Source of the DNA: Photobacterium sp. DA100
Lineage (GTDB): Bacteria; Pseudomonadota; Gammaproteobacteria; Enterobacterales; Vibrionaceae
DNA: 64,000 nucleotides
NCBI RefSeq assembly: GCF_029223585.1
Contig: NZ_CP119424.1
Span: forward strand, 1,798,001-1,862,000
Reading direction: 5' to 3'
Shown: positions 17,430-25,940 of the stretch, piece after piece
Layout of the letters: each line of letters opens with the position of its first letter
How positions within the stretch are numbered: position 1 is the first letter of the stretch
Program-made: the position numbers and the translations under genes
The notes under the pieces: model-generated
Databases searched by the model: none
What the model was told of the DNA's origin: nothing
Seen by the model: the letters and a program-made list of their open reading frames with translations, nothing else

Positions 17430-18938
17430 TTACTCAGCGGCCTGCAACATACTGCGGTTTGCCTTCTTTTTTGCCGCCTTATTGCCCCAGGTATATTCGT
17501 ACTCCCAGCCAGTCAGCATTTCGACAACCTGCTTCGCCTCCGCGGGTACCTCTTCCTTCGAACCACCTGCTTTCAGGCGATTCACCTCGGCAACCAGCAC
17601 GGCATGGTTTTCCTTGTTAAGTTTGAATCGAACAGCTCCATAAAGTGCCAGCAGAGCCAAAGCAGTCGGTGCCAGTAGGAATAGCCAGTAGATCCCATTG
17701 ATGGTGTCCAGCGTTTGTACCTCTGCGCCCGATTCGAAGCCAAGGTATTGCAAACCAATACTCGCAATCAGCATGGCCGTGGCTTGGCAAATCTTACGAC
17801 CCAGTGTCATCACCCCCGAGAAGATGCCTGCCCGGCGTTTGCCCGAAAGCGCTTCGTCCACATCCGGGATAGAGTTAAACACCACCCATGGGATCAGATA
17901 GATACCACCACGGGCCAGGCCCATAATCACTGCCCCCACCAGCACCAGCAATGCCATCTCACCACCGAGTCCCGGTAACAGGCCAAAGTACGCAAGGCTC
18001 GTTAGCATGAAGACAACAGCCACCTTGAATGCGTTCGAGTTCCCAGCTTTCAACGCCACCCAAGTAAACAGGGTGACACCGACGAACTGCATGGCAGTCA
18101 TAACACTCAGCGCGGTACCACCTTGGGTTGGCGTAATGCCAATGACCATGGTCATGTAGTGCATGAACAGCGAGCCGAAGATATCTAGCGCCACCGAACC
18201 ACCGATATACATCATCAGGTGGAAACGGAACGCTTTCAGCTGGAACGTCGTTGCCATCTCTTTGTAAAGGTGAATAAGCGTATCTTTAAAGCCGCCGATA
18301 TCTTCTTTGGGCGGTAGCGAAGCCGGATCGCACTCCCATGTATAGCGGTAAATAAAGAACCACGGCAGGGTAAACAGCACGGCAAATAGCGCCCCGATGT
18401 ACATAAAGGCTTCAGCCTGATCGGTCACTCGTGCCATGATGAGCCCCGGAATGAACGTCACCAGAAAAGCCGTGATCTGGCCAAACGTCATGCGGCAGCT
18501 ACTCATCTTCGTACGGGTCTGGTAATCATCCGTCATTTCATTTGGCAGCGTACTATACGGCGTCATTACGATCGTATTCATTGTATTGAACAATAAGTAC
18601 GTCGCCAGGTAATAGCCAAAGCCGAAGCCAGAAATAAACATTAAGCCGAAGACAAGTAGGAACGGTGCACCAAACAAAATAAACACACGGCGGCGACCAA
18701 ATCGTGTTCTTATATTATCGGTAATATAAGCCACAATCGGATCAGTAAAACCATCCCATACTTTTGCGATTGCAAAAATCAAACCGGCCTCAATCGGTGA
18801 AAGACCTGCTACTTGGGTATAGAAGTAAAGCATCCACAAACCGATAATGGTTCCCGCACCACTACCGAATATATCACCGGACCCCCATGCTATTATATTT
18901 TTCCATCCTACTTGTCGTTTCTGTGTCGTAGTTGTCAT
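17430..18938 (-). CDS. GPH-family glycoside/hexuronide:cation symporter
   Basis: 502 residues from the ATG at 18938 (AAGG 8 bp upstream). 12 transmembrane helices with GPH hallmarks: WKNIIAWGSGDIFG at the start, YFYTQVAGLSP, then DGFTDPIVAYITDNIRTRFGRRR (the MelB-type motif with acidic residues in helix II). The tail is Lys/Ala-rich. Related carriers move melibiose, glucuronides, xylosides or oligosaccharides with Na+ or H+. In context it likely imports the (unsaturated) oligosaccharide degraded by the GH105 enzyme encoded just upstream. Confidence 0.85.
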   Translation of the reverse strand: MTTTTQKRQVGWKNIIAWGSGDIFGSGAGTIIGLWMLYFYTQVAGLSPIEAGLIFAIAKVWDGFTDPIVAYITDNIRTRFGRRRVFILFGAPFLLVFGLMFISGFGFGYYLATYLLFNTMNTIVMTPYSTLPNEMTDDYQTRTKMSSCRMTFGQITAFLVTFIPGLIMARVTDQAEAFMYIGALFAVLFTLPWFFIYRYTWECDPASLPPKEDIGGFKDTLIHLYKEMATTFQLKAFRFHLMMYIGGSVALDIFGSLFMHYMTMVIGITPTQGGTALSVMTAMQFVGVTLFTWVALKAGNSNAFKVAVVFMLTSLAYFGLLPGLGGEMALLVLVGAVIMGLARGGIYLIPWVVFNSIPDVDEALSGKRRAGIFSGVMTLGRKICQATAMLIASIGLQYLGFESGAEVQTLDTINGIYWLFLLAPTALALLALYGAVRFKLNKENHAVLVAEVNRLKAGGSKEEVPAEAKQVVEMLTGWEYEYTWGNKAAKKKANRSMLQAAE

Positions 18939-18991
18939 CACGTTGCCTTTTCAAATTATTATTTAATAAGTTGTTGTAGGGTAAGCTGCTA

Positions 18992-20095
18992 TTAACTAAT
19001 CCACTCTCCTTGAATTGATTCAGTAATACACATCATGGCCAGAGCCTGCCCATAGGGAACCGGAGTATTGGGGATATCAAAGTAATATTGAATGTCATGT
19101 CCCATTGCAGTGCCATCCGATGCTTCTAGCAATATGCCTTTTTCATCAATCCTCGAGATCACCGCATCGAGCGCCGCCAACCCCGATTGGGTAACATGCT
19201 GCCTCTTTGCGTCCTCAATTAGCCCTGTGCGACACCCGCGCAACATACCGTAGGCAAAGCCAGCAACCGCCGAAGACTCCTGCGGTGAACTATCGTCATC
19301 CAATACGGTATGCCACATGCCGTTACTGCTTTGATAACCGACCAGAGCATCAACCTGTCGCCTAAACAACGCTGTAAGATGCTGTTTCACAGCGGGGTTG
19401 AGTTGCTCGCCAACTAATGCAACAAGCTCAGGGATCGCTACCGTGATCCACGCATTGCCTCGCGCCCAGAAGACTCCGGCAAAGTTATGGCTCCCTTCGG
19501 CCGTCCAACCGTGAAACCACAACCCGGACTTGTTATCGGCCAAGTATTGGCTGTGGACCAAAAACTGCAATTCAGCTTCATGGATCAGTGCTTGGCGGTT
19601 TAGCAAACGTCCGGCCTGGGCAAGGAATAGCCCCGTCATAAATAACGTGTCATCCCACAATTGCCCTTGGTTCATTCGCTCTTTAACTACATGCTGAAAT
19701 CCACCATCATAAACACGCGGCAGGGAATTTATTAAATAATCCGCCCAGTCATTTATTAATTGATACCAATCCTGGCGTTTGTTTTTCTCAGCCAATAAAG
19801 CGAGAGTGATCATTGGTGCAGTGGTATTTATTTGAGCCTCGGGCAAACCTTTTTCGATTTGCGCCTCAAACCATTTTTCCAATGCGTTAAAAAGATTTTT
19901 ATTATTGGTATAATCCGCATATTGGTACAACCCATATATGCCAACACCGATTTCCCACTCCCACTCTTCAAATTCAATTTTTATTTCACTGTCAGAGCAT
20001 GGGTTAAAATCACCAATGCCTTTTAACCCACAAAGACCAGAACTTAACTGCTTAAGAAGTTCAACATGGTTGTTATTCATTTTACTGCTTACCAT
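18992..20095 (-). CDS. GH105-like unsaturated glucuronyl/galacturonyl hydrolase
   Basis: 367 residues, (alpha/alpha)6 barrel of the GH105/GH88 type (YteR/YesR). The GQLWDDTLFMTGLFLAQAG segment near 150 holds the Asp expected for the vinyl-ether hydration mechanism; HGWTAEGSHNFAGVFWARGNAWIT near 200 and QESSAVAGFAYGMLRG near 270 also match the family. No signal peptide, so it acts in the cytoplasm on imported lyase products, freeing a 4-deoxy-unsaturated uronate. The ATG at 20095 shares its A with the stop of the preceding gene (TAATG); an ATG at 20080 is a possible alternative. Confidence 0.82.
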   Translation of the reverse strand: MVSSKMNNNHVELLKQLSSGLCGLKGIGDFNPCSDSEIKIEFEEWEWEIGVGIYGLYQYADYTNNKNLFNALEKWFEAQIEKGLPEAQINTTAPMITLALLAEKNKRQDWYQLINDWADYLINSLPRVYDGGFQHVVKERMNQGQLWDDTLFMTGLFLAQAGRLLNRQALIHEAELQFLVHSQYLADNKSGLWFHGWTAEGSHNFAGVFWARGNAWITVAIPELVALVGEQLNPAVKQHLTALFRRQVDALVGYQSSNGMWHTVLDDDSSPQESSAVAGFAYGMLRGCRTGLIEDAKRQHVTQSGLAALDAVISRIDEKGILLEASDGTAMGHDIQYYFDIPNTPVPYGQALAMMCITESIQGEWIS

Positions 20096-22554
20096 TACTT
20101 TATAATCGGATTTACACCGGCGAATTCAGGGAATACCCAAGGCTGCTCATTGATATAACATTCCCCCTGCCAGGAGAGGCTAAAAGTTTGATCATCCGGA
20201 TCGGTAACTGTTGCTGTTAACTCCGTCCCCTTGCCCCTCAACACAATATTTTTTTGTTTCCAATGTCTGATGATTGTTCCGAAATCGTCATCCAATGTTC
20301 CTACCGACACATACCAAGCAGTTTTCGCTCCGTAGCAACGGACTTCCCTGCCCCGGGTAATTCCGGTTTCGACCATCTCGATTGGGCTGGATGCACCAAT
20401 CACGGCATAGGCCAGCCCCGAACGGACAAAACACCAGTGTGAATCAATCACCACTTCGTCAAGACTCTCGGTCGGCAAATACAGGTGGGTAAAGCCGCGA
20501 CGTGGTGCACTCCCCAGGTCATACACCATCATGGCACTTTGCTTGTGCTGCATCACCCTTGGCAAAATACCATTACCCGCCCAGTATGAAGGCCGGCCAT
20601 CGCCACCGGGAACATCCTCGCCAGGATGGTTAATCCACAATCTGGCTTTCGGGTTATGGGCAAATTGGACATCCAACACATGCTGCTGATGGCCCGCCTG
20701 ACCGGTTTGGTGATCGACGACACAAGAGAGCGTCACCCCCGGCTGCTTCCAGGCCGTCACTTTGGCGCAGCGATCCATTCCCTGGGTGTAATAGGCCTCG
20801 ACGGTTTCTCTTCCTGACAAGGTGGCGACTTGATGGGACAATGCCGATGGCTGATACTGGCTCAGGCAAAACATCGGCAGTGAGGCACACATACGGGTAT
20901 GCCACCCCTGCCCCCAGGCTACGTGGCCGAATCCCGCCAACTCGGTCATCTCGTTGGCCATCAGCTCTTTCTCATACACCCTACCCATCGTGCCACCAGC
21001 AACCCCTTCCTGATAGTGAAGGGCCCCCATCAGCATCAGCCGATCAATCACCGTCTTCGCTTTCTCGCGGATCGACGGACACTCGGCCAATTCATAGAGT
21101 GCAAAGAGTCCAATGTAGTCAATCGGGTAATAGCAAGATGAATTCCACTCGGTCAGCCCGTGCTCAAGAATATGATCAAACCAGCAGTGCAAGCGTTCCG
21201 TTGCGATGTCCTGTTGTTGTCGGCCCGTTCGGCCCGAGCAAAGAAATTGCTCTCGAGGAAAACATTGCCCGGCAAGTAGCTGCGATACATGGAAGCAAAG
21301 CACATGATTCTCACTCCAGAACCACATCGAATCATTGCCAGGCTCATCGAGCCAATAGCGATAACCGAGAATAGACGAGCGGGCTCGATCCCATAGCTTA
21401 TCCGGCAACTGGGTATAGCTGTGCCTATGCCAGGCCCAAAGCACAGATACCATCCAAAAGTCAGAGCAGTCTTCACGCACACTGATCTTTTGCAATGTCC
21501 GGTTCAAAATCGAGGAAGCTTTATCGGGATGCAGATTTAGCTCAAGCAGCGCCAATAGCTTACCGGTTATGTCCATCCCTTCATTGGCAGTGTAGCAAAG
21601 CGCATCCCTCTTACGCTTGATCAGCTCGGAGCTAGATAGAGCTTTCGCACCCGGCATGATGTTAATACCGAAATGGCGTGTTATTTCAATACCTTGCCAA
21701 TCGAACCTCAGAGCCACCGAGTAATGTGCTGGCTTCAGTGAAGCGGGCAAATCAACCCTGAAGAGAGCATTGCCCTCATCGATGGTCTGCGGTGATACCA
21801 AGGCATGCGTTTCTTCCTCGTTCGACATCCCGGTTACAGTACCGGATACCTCGAACCTCCCCTGCAGCTGGCTCGCGCTGTCAAAGCGCAGCGTGTGATC
21901 GGCCACATTCATCTCGAATACCAACTGCGATACGAATGACTCCAGGGTGGCTAATTGTTCGCTATCTATATTGGCAAGGGTTGCGGTAATAGGGCGCGGG
22001 TCTAACGAAGTCAGCTCGAACAAAAACTGGGTATCTCGCTCGTACAGCTCTTCAGCATGGATAACGACTTGGTTGGCGCCAGCCTGCAAAGGCAACACCA
22101 CGTCAGTTTCTTGCTCTGTGTTTCTTTGAAAGGGTGTAAACGAGCAGGTCAATTGATCATTTACCCAGATCCTTACCCCGCCGCAGGTCGCTAAGCGAAA
22201 GCGATATTGTCCGGCTTCGGCCACGGTAAGAATGGTTTCAGCCCAGCGTTGGACGTGGGTCGGAATATGGATAAAGCCCGAGAAGTCAACTTTAGGGCAG
22301 CCATTGGCAAAATACACCTGCTCAGTCGGCACCCTTTCATCAAGGCTGACGGTACGGTTAGCCATCGACTGCCAAAAGACTTTGCGGCAAGGTAAATCAC
22401 CAACATCCACAAAACCGTTTTTGAACTTATATTGCACGCGGTCAACCATAGTCTCATGCTCTTCAAACTGACCGAAGCGGCGTTGTATTGGCGGTGAAAC
22501 CAAGAATCGAGTCAAGGCATCCCCTTGATTTATCTTCCAGCTTGCGTTTTGCAT
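20095..22554 (-). CDS. large putative carbohydrate-active protein, family not recognised
   Basis: 819 residues from the ATG at 22554. No signal peptide. Residues about 90-190 look like a beta-sandwich module (FSGFIHIPTHVQRWAETILTV, GVRIWVNDQL, NQVVIHAEEL) of the PA14/jelly-roll type. The middle (about 310-590) is helical with aromatic-rich motifs (WMVSVLWAWHRH, SMWFWSENHVLCFHVSQLLAG, TEWNSSCYYPIDYIGLFALYE) reminiscent of (alpha/alpha)n toroids in lyases and hydrolases. The C-terminal third is beta-rich, as in heparinase/hyaluronate-lyase architectures. It leads the LacI-regulated operon and overlaps the GH105 gene, so it should act on the same glycan inside the cell. Lyase versus hydrolase is unresolved. 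Confidence 0.6.
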   Translation of the reverse strand: MQNASWKINQGDALTRFLVSPPIQRRFGQFEEHETMVDRVQYKFKNGFVDVGDLPCRKVFWQSMANRTVSLDERVPTEQVYFANGCPKVDFSGFIHIPTHVQRWAETILTVAEAGQYRFRLATCGGVRIWVNDQLTCSFTPFQRNTEQETDVVLPLQAGANQVVIHAEELYERDTQFLFELTSLDPRPITATLANIDSEQLATLESFVSQLVFEMNVADHTLRFDSASQLQGRFEVSGTVTGMSNEEETHALVSPQTIDEGNALFRVDLPASLKPAHYSVALRFDWQGIEITRHFGINIMPGAKALSSSELIKRKRDALCYTANEGMDITGKLLALLELNLHPDKASSILNRTLQKISVREDCSDFWMVSVLWAWHRHSYTQLPDKLWDRARSSILGYRYWLDEPGNDSMWFWSENHVLCFHVSQLLAGQCFPREQFLCSGRTGRQQQDIATERLHCWFDHILEHGLTEWNSSCYYPIDYIGLFALYELAECPSIREKAKTVIDRLMLMGALHYQEGVAGGTMGRVYEKELMANEMTELAGFGHVAWGQGWHTRMCASLPMFCLSQYQPSALSHQVATLSGRETVEAYYTQGMDRCAKVTAWKQPGVTLSCVVDHQTGQAGHQQHVLDVQFAHNPKARLWINHPGEDVPGGDGRPSYWAGNGILPRVMQHKQSAMMVYDLGSAPRRGFTHLYLPTESLDEVVIDSHWCFVRSGLAYAVIGASSPIEMVETGITRGREVRCYGAKTAWYVSVGTLDDDFGTIIRHWKQKNIVLRGKGTELTATVTDPDDQTFSLSWQGECYINEQPWVFPEFAGVNPIIK

Positions 22555-22606
22555 CGTCACTACTCAATTTCAAAATATGGTTTCATTTTACAGGCAGGAG
22601 CAAGCA

Positions 22607-22621
22607 GTGCAATATTTGCAC
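22607..22621. promoter_or_regulatory. LacI-type operator O1 (TGCAA..TTGCA dyad)
   Basis: GTGCAATATTTGCAC is a near-perfect dyad about 50 bp upstream of the first gene of the minus-strand operon. It shares the half-site TGCAA with the second dyad at 22757-22771, and the adjacent gene encodes a LacI-family protein. Confidence 0.65.
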
Positions 22622-22683
22622 TTGTTGCACAATTTGAATTCGAGAGTACTGTCTCACACAGACAATATAACGCGGCAAATCAC

Positions 22684-22697
22684 GTGACGCAGATCAC
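22684..22697. promoter_or_regulatory. CRP-like site
   Basis: GTGACGCAGATCAC matches the core GTGA-N6-TCAC of CRP sites. It lies midway in the divergent promoter region, consistent with catabolite control of the sugar operon. Confidence 0.6.
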
Positions 22698-22756
22698 GCA
22701 GATGCTTCATTCCTGATAATAAAACTATGGATCACATCATAGAATTAGCTCTCGCA

Positions 22757-22771
22757 ATGCAAAATTTGCAT
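22757..22771. promoter_or_regulatory. LacI-type operator O2
   Basis: ATGCAAAATTTGCAT is a perfect 15-bp palindrome located 83 bp before the regulator's start codon, 150 bp from O1 centre to centre. Paired operators allow looping and autoregulation. A further half-site (AATGCAAAAGG) follows at about 22786. Confidence 0.65.
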
Positions 22772-22853
22772 CAAGATAAGCAATCAATGCAAAAGGTGGC
22801 TGAGTAATGGTAAACTGTCAAAAACAGCATCGAATAATGAGAGCAAACTCAGC

Positions 22854-23891
22854 GTGACGTTAAAAGACATAGCACAGCAGGCCGGTGTCTCTATCAGTAC
22901 TGTTTCACGAGTACTGAATGGCACGGCAACCATTAGCCAGCCAGTGAAAGACCAGATAATGGCTATTGCCCAAGCAACAGGCTATCTAGATAAAATAAGA
23001 AAAAACAAAACGATTGAAGCCCCTTCCCTGGCCGGTAAGAAACTCCTTTTGGTCACGCCCCGAGATGCCGTGTTGAATCGTAGCGGGAACATGATTTCCT
23101 ATACACTGGTCGAATCCATCAAAAAGGCATGCAACGAGCAGAAGATCGCGTTAACGTCATTCCTGACTGAAGCAAACCGCTTATCCGTGCAAAAGTTGCA
23201 CCAGCTGCTGAACAAGCAGCAATACGACGGTATCGTTGTGGTCTGGGCTGATCAATCTGAGCTGCTTGCGGTTGTCAGTGAACATCATATCCCCACGGTC
23301 TTGATCAATGGGGAAGACAGGGCCATGAATGTTGACTCTGTTGGGGTAAGTAATCGTTACGGTGCGATGGCCGCTGTTAATCATCTGCTGGACAAAGGCC
23401 ACCAAGACATCGGCTTGCTCAGCTATTCTGGCCGCCAGACCATTTACCTACGGGAAAATGGCTACCGTGACAGCTTGAACTGTGCCAACAAGCCGATAAA
23501 ACCTGAACACCATATCACTGCTGACGATTACAGCGATGTTGCTGCTGAAGCGGCGGTTGAAACCTGGCTTTCCCGCTACGAGACCTTGCCCGTTACCGCC
23601 CTGTTTTGTGTCACCGACGGACTCGCGCTGGGTGCCATGTCTGCCTTGCAAAGGCACGGTTATCGCATTCCCGAGGATATCTCCATCGTGGGTATGGACG
23701 GAATTCTGCCGCTTGATTTGATCGAGCCGCAACTAACCACGGTCAAACTGCCTTTTGAATCCCTTCCGGCCGAGGCACTGCGAATACTGGAGCGGAAAAT
23801 CTGCTTTGGCGAAAAGCGCGATTACCATATTCACCTTGAGCTGAGTTGTGAGCTTGTTGAAAGAGACAGTGTGATTCCACACCAACAGTAA
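22854..23891 (+). CDS. LacI-family repressor of the carbohydrate locus
   Basis: 345 residues from a GTG; the nearby ATGs are out of frame. The N-terminal HTH reads MTLKDIAQQAGVSISTVSRV with the hinge following. The periplasmic-binding-like domain shows KKLLLVTPRD, YDGIVVVWAD, a MAAVNHLLDKGHQDIGLLSY segment and the C-terminal ISIVGMDGILPLDLIEPQLT block. It is divergent from the minus-strand operon and has two TGCAA-type dyads in between. The inducer is probably a product of the imported glycan. Confidence 0.9.
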   Translation: MTLKDIAQQAGVSISTVSRVLNGTATISQPVKDQIMAIAQATGYLDKIRKNKTIEAPSLAGKKLLLVTPRDAVLNRSGNMISYTLVESIKKACNEQKIALTSFLTEANRLSVQKLHQLLNKQQYDGIVVVWADQSELLAVVSEHHIPTVLINGEDRAMNVDSVGVSNRYGAMAAVNHLLDKGHQDIGLLSYSGRQTIYLRENGYRDSLNCANKPIKPEHHITADDYSDVAAEAAVETWLSRYETLPVTALFCVTDGLALGAMSALQRHGYRIPEDISIVGMDGILPLDLIEPQLTTVKLPFESLPAEALRILERKICFGEKRDYHIHLELSCELVERDSVIPHQQ

Positions 23892-23904
23892 AAGCAGCAA
23901 CGAA

Positions 23905-23930
23905 GAAGGGCCCGCACATGCGGGCCCTTC
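23905..23930 (+). terminator. terminator of the LacI gene
   Basis: GAAGGGCCCGC / GCGGGCCCTTC, perfect 11-bp stem with ACAT loop, 13 bp past the stop codon. The 3' side is not U-rich. Read on minus, the same hairpin ends the tRNA-derived remnant array on its right. Confidence 0.7.
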
Positions 23931-24150
23931 AAATGTGGTGGAGCCTGATCCAGGCATGGAGGAATTTACTTCACCCTATCACTTTCATTGCCAAGTGACA
24001 GTTGTAAAAAAGCCAGCAGTTTGAAGTGACCCCGTTAAGCTGGCTTTTTTGAATGTGGCGGAGCGCTTTAGGTATGGTGGATTTGATTCAAATCCCTTAC
24101 TCAGAACTCAATGCGTACGAAAAAGGCCTTGTCTTGCGACAAGGCCTTTG
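23931..24150 (-). repeat. tRNA-Ser-derived remnant/terminator array (ancestral downstream region)
   Basis: Read on minus, three units follow each other: CCGCCACATTC plus hairpin AAAGGCCTTGTC-GCAA-GACAAGGCCTTT with T-run (24149-24122); a remnant with TCAAATCCACCATACC...GCTCCGCCACATTC plus a long hairpin with arms AAAAAAGCCAGC/GCTGGCTTTTTT (24053-24008); and a remnant with CTCCATGCCTGG...GCTCCACCACATT leading to the GGGCCC hairpin. Before the island inserted, this DNA lay directly downstream of the tRNA-Ser now at 35232-35322, so the first hairpin was probably that tRNA's own terminator. Confidence 0.75.
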
Positions 24151-24183
24151 AATGTGGCGGAGAGATAGGGATTTGAACCCTAG
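24151..24183. repeat. island attachment site, left (33-bp duplicate of the tRNA-Ser 3' end)
   Basis: Thirty-three bases identical to 35228-35260: AATGTGGCGG, then AGAGATAGGG, then ATTTGAACCCTAG. This is the 3' acceptor/T-arm portion of tRNA-Ser. After it the sequence diverges at once (CACCCG versus ATACGC) and turns AT-rich. Confidence 0.92.
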
Positions 24184-24672
24184 CACCCGTTCAAAATAAA
24201 AAATAAAACCGTTTATTTACAACCACTTACAACAAGATACCAAAGCATAGATAAACAATTGTATTGTACAATTGACTATATCTAACAATCAAAAAAAGTC
24301 AATTAGATTAACCATTGTGTTAATTAAAAATCAGGCTCACTAGCGATCCGATGAAAGCAACATTGTACTCTTTTCTGCCTTCAGGTGGTGCGACGAAAAG
24401 AGCTTCATGACTACCTCTATGTAGATATAAATGAATATCTGTTTAACTGCCCCAAGTGTTACTTATATGAGATTTTTATAAATCATCCACCCTCAAAATT
24501 GGAACAATTACACAACATTGGTTATTGATAGATTCATCAAAAAGATCTTGATCAATAACTTTTCCTCTGTAAAATCCCCCCACCGTTCGACCCGACGGCA
24601 AAACCATCGATCAGCCCGACGGCAAATCCACCTATAAGCAATGAACGCTTCAAATTTATAGCACAGAAAAAT
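24184..24672. other. island left-end intergenic region with short direct repeats
   Basis: About 490 bp of AT-rich DNA without a credible gene. Just before the first island gene, CCCGACGGCAAA occurs at 24591-24602 and 24615-24626, a 24-bp period. It may be an operator for that gene. Confidence 0.5.
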
Positions 24673-25554
24673 ATGTCTCTAGAAAACAGTAAGCTAAAAC
24701 AAATAAAATCAGCAAAAGTATTAATTGGTGGCCAAGAATTACCAGTTTTCCTCGTAAATGACGAAATTCGATGGAGTATGCGACAAGCTTCGCGAGCTTG
24801 TGGATTTAATGAATCGTGGCTAAGCGACAACATGCGTAAAAACACGCGAACATTAGAACTCTTAACGCAGCTAGGCTTTCAGGGCGATATCATCCCAATT
24901 AGTAACGGAAAGTTCCAAGAAGCACATACTATTTCTACTGATGATTTTATGCATGCTGTAGTTTATGCTGCGCAAACTTCACTTAAACCTCAAGCTATAG
25001 CTTTATTGGCTGCGTCAGTCATGGAAGCATTCGAGAGACGTGCATATCGTAGTTTAGGTATCCCAATCAATGAAGAAGAGTTTATTGAACGATTTGAGCT
25101 TCGACATGCTTCCGTATTGATGAATATTGAATTGCGCCTAGCTATCCAAAGCTGGATTGAGACGGCAAAGGGGTTCGAGAATGGTCTAAGTAACTACATA
25201 ATTAAACATAAAGCTTTTTTTAAAAGTCACGGCGTTCCTCACAATGAGCGTGGCATTTATGGTGGCACAATCCGCTTGATTTATTTGCGCTCATTTCGAA
25301 TGGGTAAAGAAGAAATTAACCGACTACTGGGCACTAAACATTACGAGTCGGTACGTGACAACATTGACACCAGTCAATTAAAACTCATTTCTACTATTGA
25401 GCAAATGGTAGCAAATCGAATAATGAATAAAGGCTCAGCTCCATTTGAAGCCGTCGAGGAAGTAATTGACTTCATGGGCCTTCAGCCCGAGCTGCCAAGA
25501 TCTGGTGATCGCATTACTGCTAAAGATGTACGTAAGATCATTGCACTAAAGTAG
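24673..25554 (+). CDS. island protein of unknown function, possible DNA-binding
   Basis: 293 residues, soluble and basic. The N-terminal part (VLIGGQELPVFLVNDEIRWSMRQASRACGF) has a short beta hairpin followed by a helical segment, a layout seen in phage Bro/Ant-like proteins, but the match is too weak to name. Residues about 115-225 are strongly helical. The ribosome site is weak. It is the only gene at the island's left end, transcribed toward the KfrA gene and separated from it by a long inverted repeat. A regulator is a guess. Confidence 0.5.
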   Translation: MSLENSKLKQIKSAKVLIGGQELPVFLVNDEIRWSMRQASRACGFNESWLSDNMRKNTRTLELLTQLGFQGDIIPISNGKFQEAHTISTDDFMHAVVYAAQTSLKPQAIALLAASVMEAFERRAYRSLGIPINEEEFIERFELRHASVLMNIELRLAIQSWIETAKGFENGLSNYIIKHKAFFKSHGVPHNERGIYGGTIRLIYLRSFRMGKEEINRLLGTKHYESVRDNIDTSQLKLISTIEQMVANRIMNKGSAPFEAVEEVIDFMGLQPELPRSGDRITAKDVRKIIALK

Positions 25555-25940
25555 TAAAAGCATTCTTGATAAAGTAACTGGTGAATTACCATCACTTAGT
25601 TATAACTGTTACCACTAGTGTCCAGTTAGGGCACTTTTTCTATGATTAGGTGTTGCATTTTATAAAATTACACTTTTTGGTACAAAAAAAAGTAACTCAC
25701 TACATTTTTTCGTACCAAAAAGTGTTACCCCTTACATAGTTGGTTTTCTGGACATCACCTTTATTAAAGTTACTCATAACACTCCACGTAACCTCTTGCC
25801 TTTTGAACAACTACTAACAACATCATCAGAATAAAAAGCTACATATTTTTCTCCCTAAATGTTAGCAACGCTTCAAAGGTACTAAACCAGATCCAGTCTT
25901 AAATATAAACCACAACGATGGAATGCTGCTAACATATCTA
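25555..25940. other. intergenic region between convergent island genes
   Basis: About 385 bp, AT-rich, with a long inverted repeat described separately. No gene supported. Confidence 0.5.
25670..25725. repeat. inverted repeat with 14-bp arms
   Basis: ACACTTTTTGGTAC (25670-25683) and GTACCAAAAAGTGT (25712-25725) are exact inverted copies separated by 28 nt. A partial third copy (GCACTTTTT) lies at 25631. Either arm could be a protein-binding site, for example for the KfrA-like protein; together they could fold in RNA. Confidence 0.75.

Noticed and set aside
20841..21374. 177-codon plus-strand frame opposite the 819-aa gene
   Set aside because: Arg/Pro/Ser-rich shadow of the opposite strand with no initiation signal, while the minus-strand frame is long and coherent.
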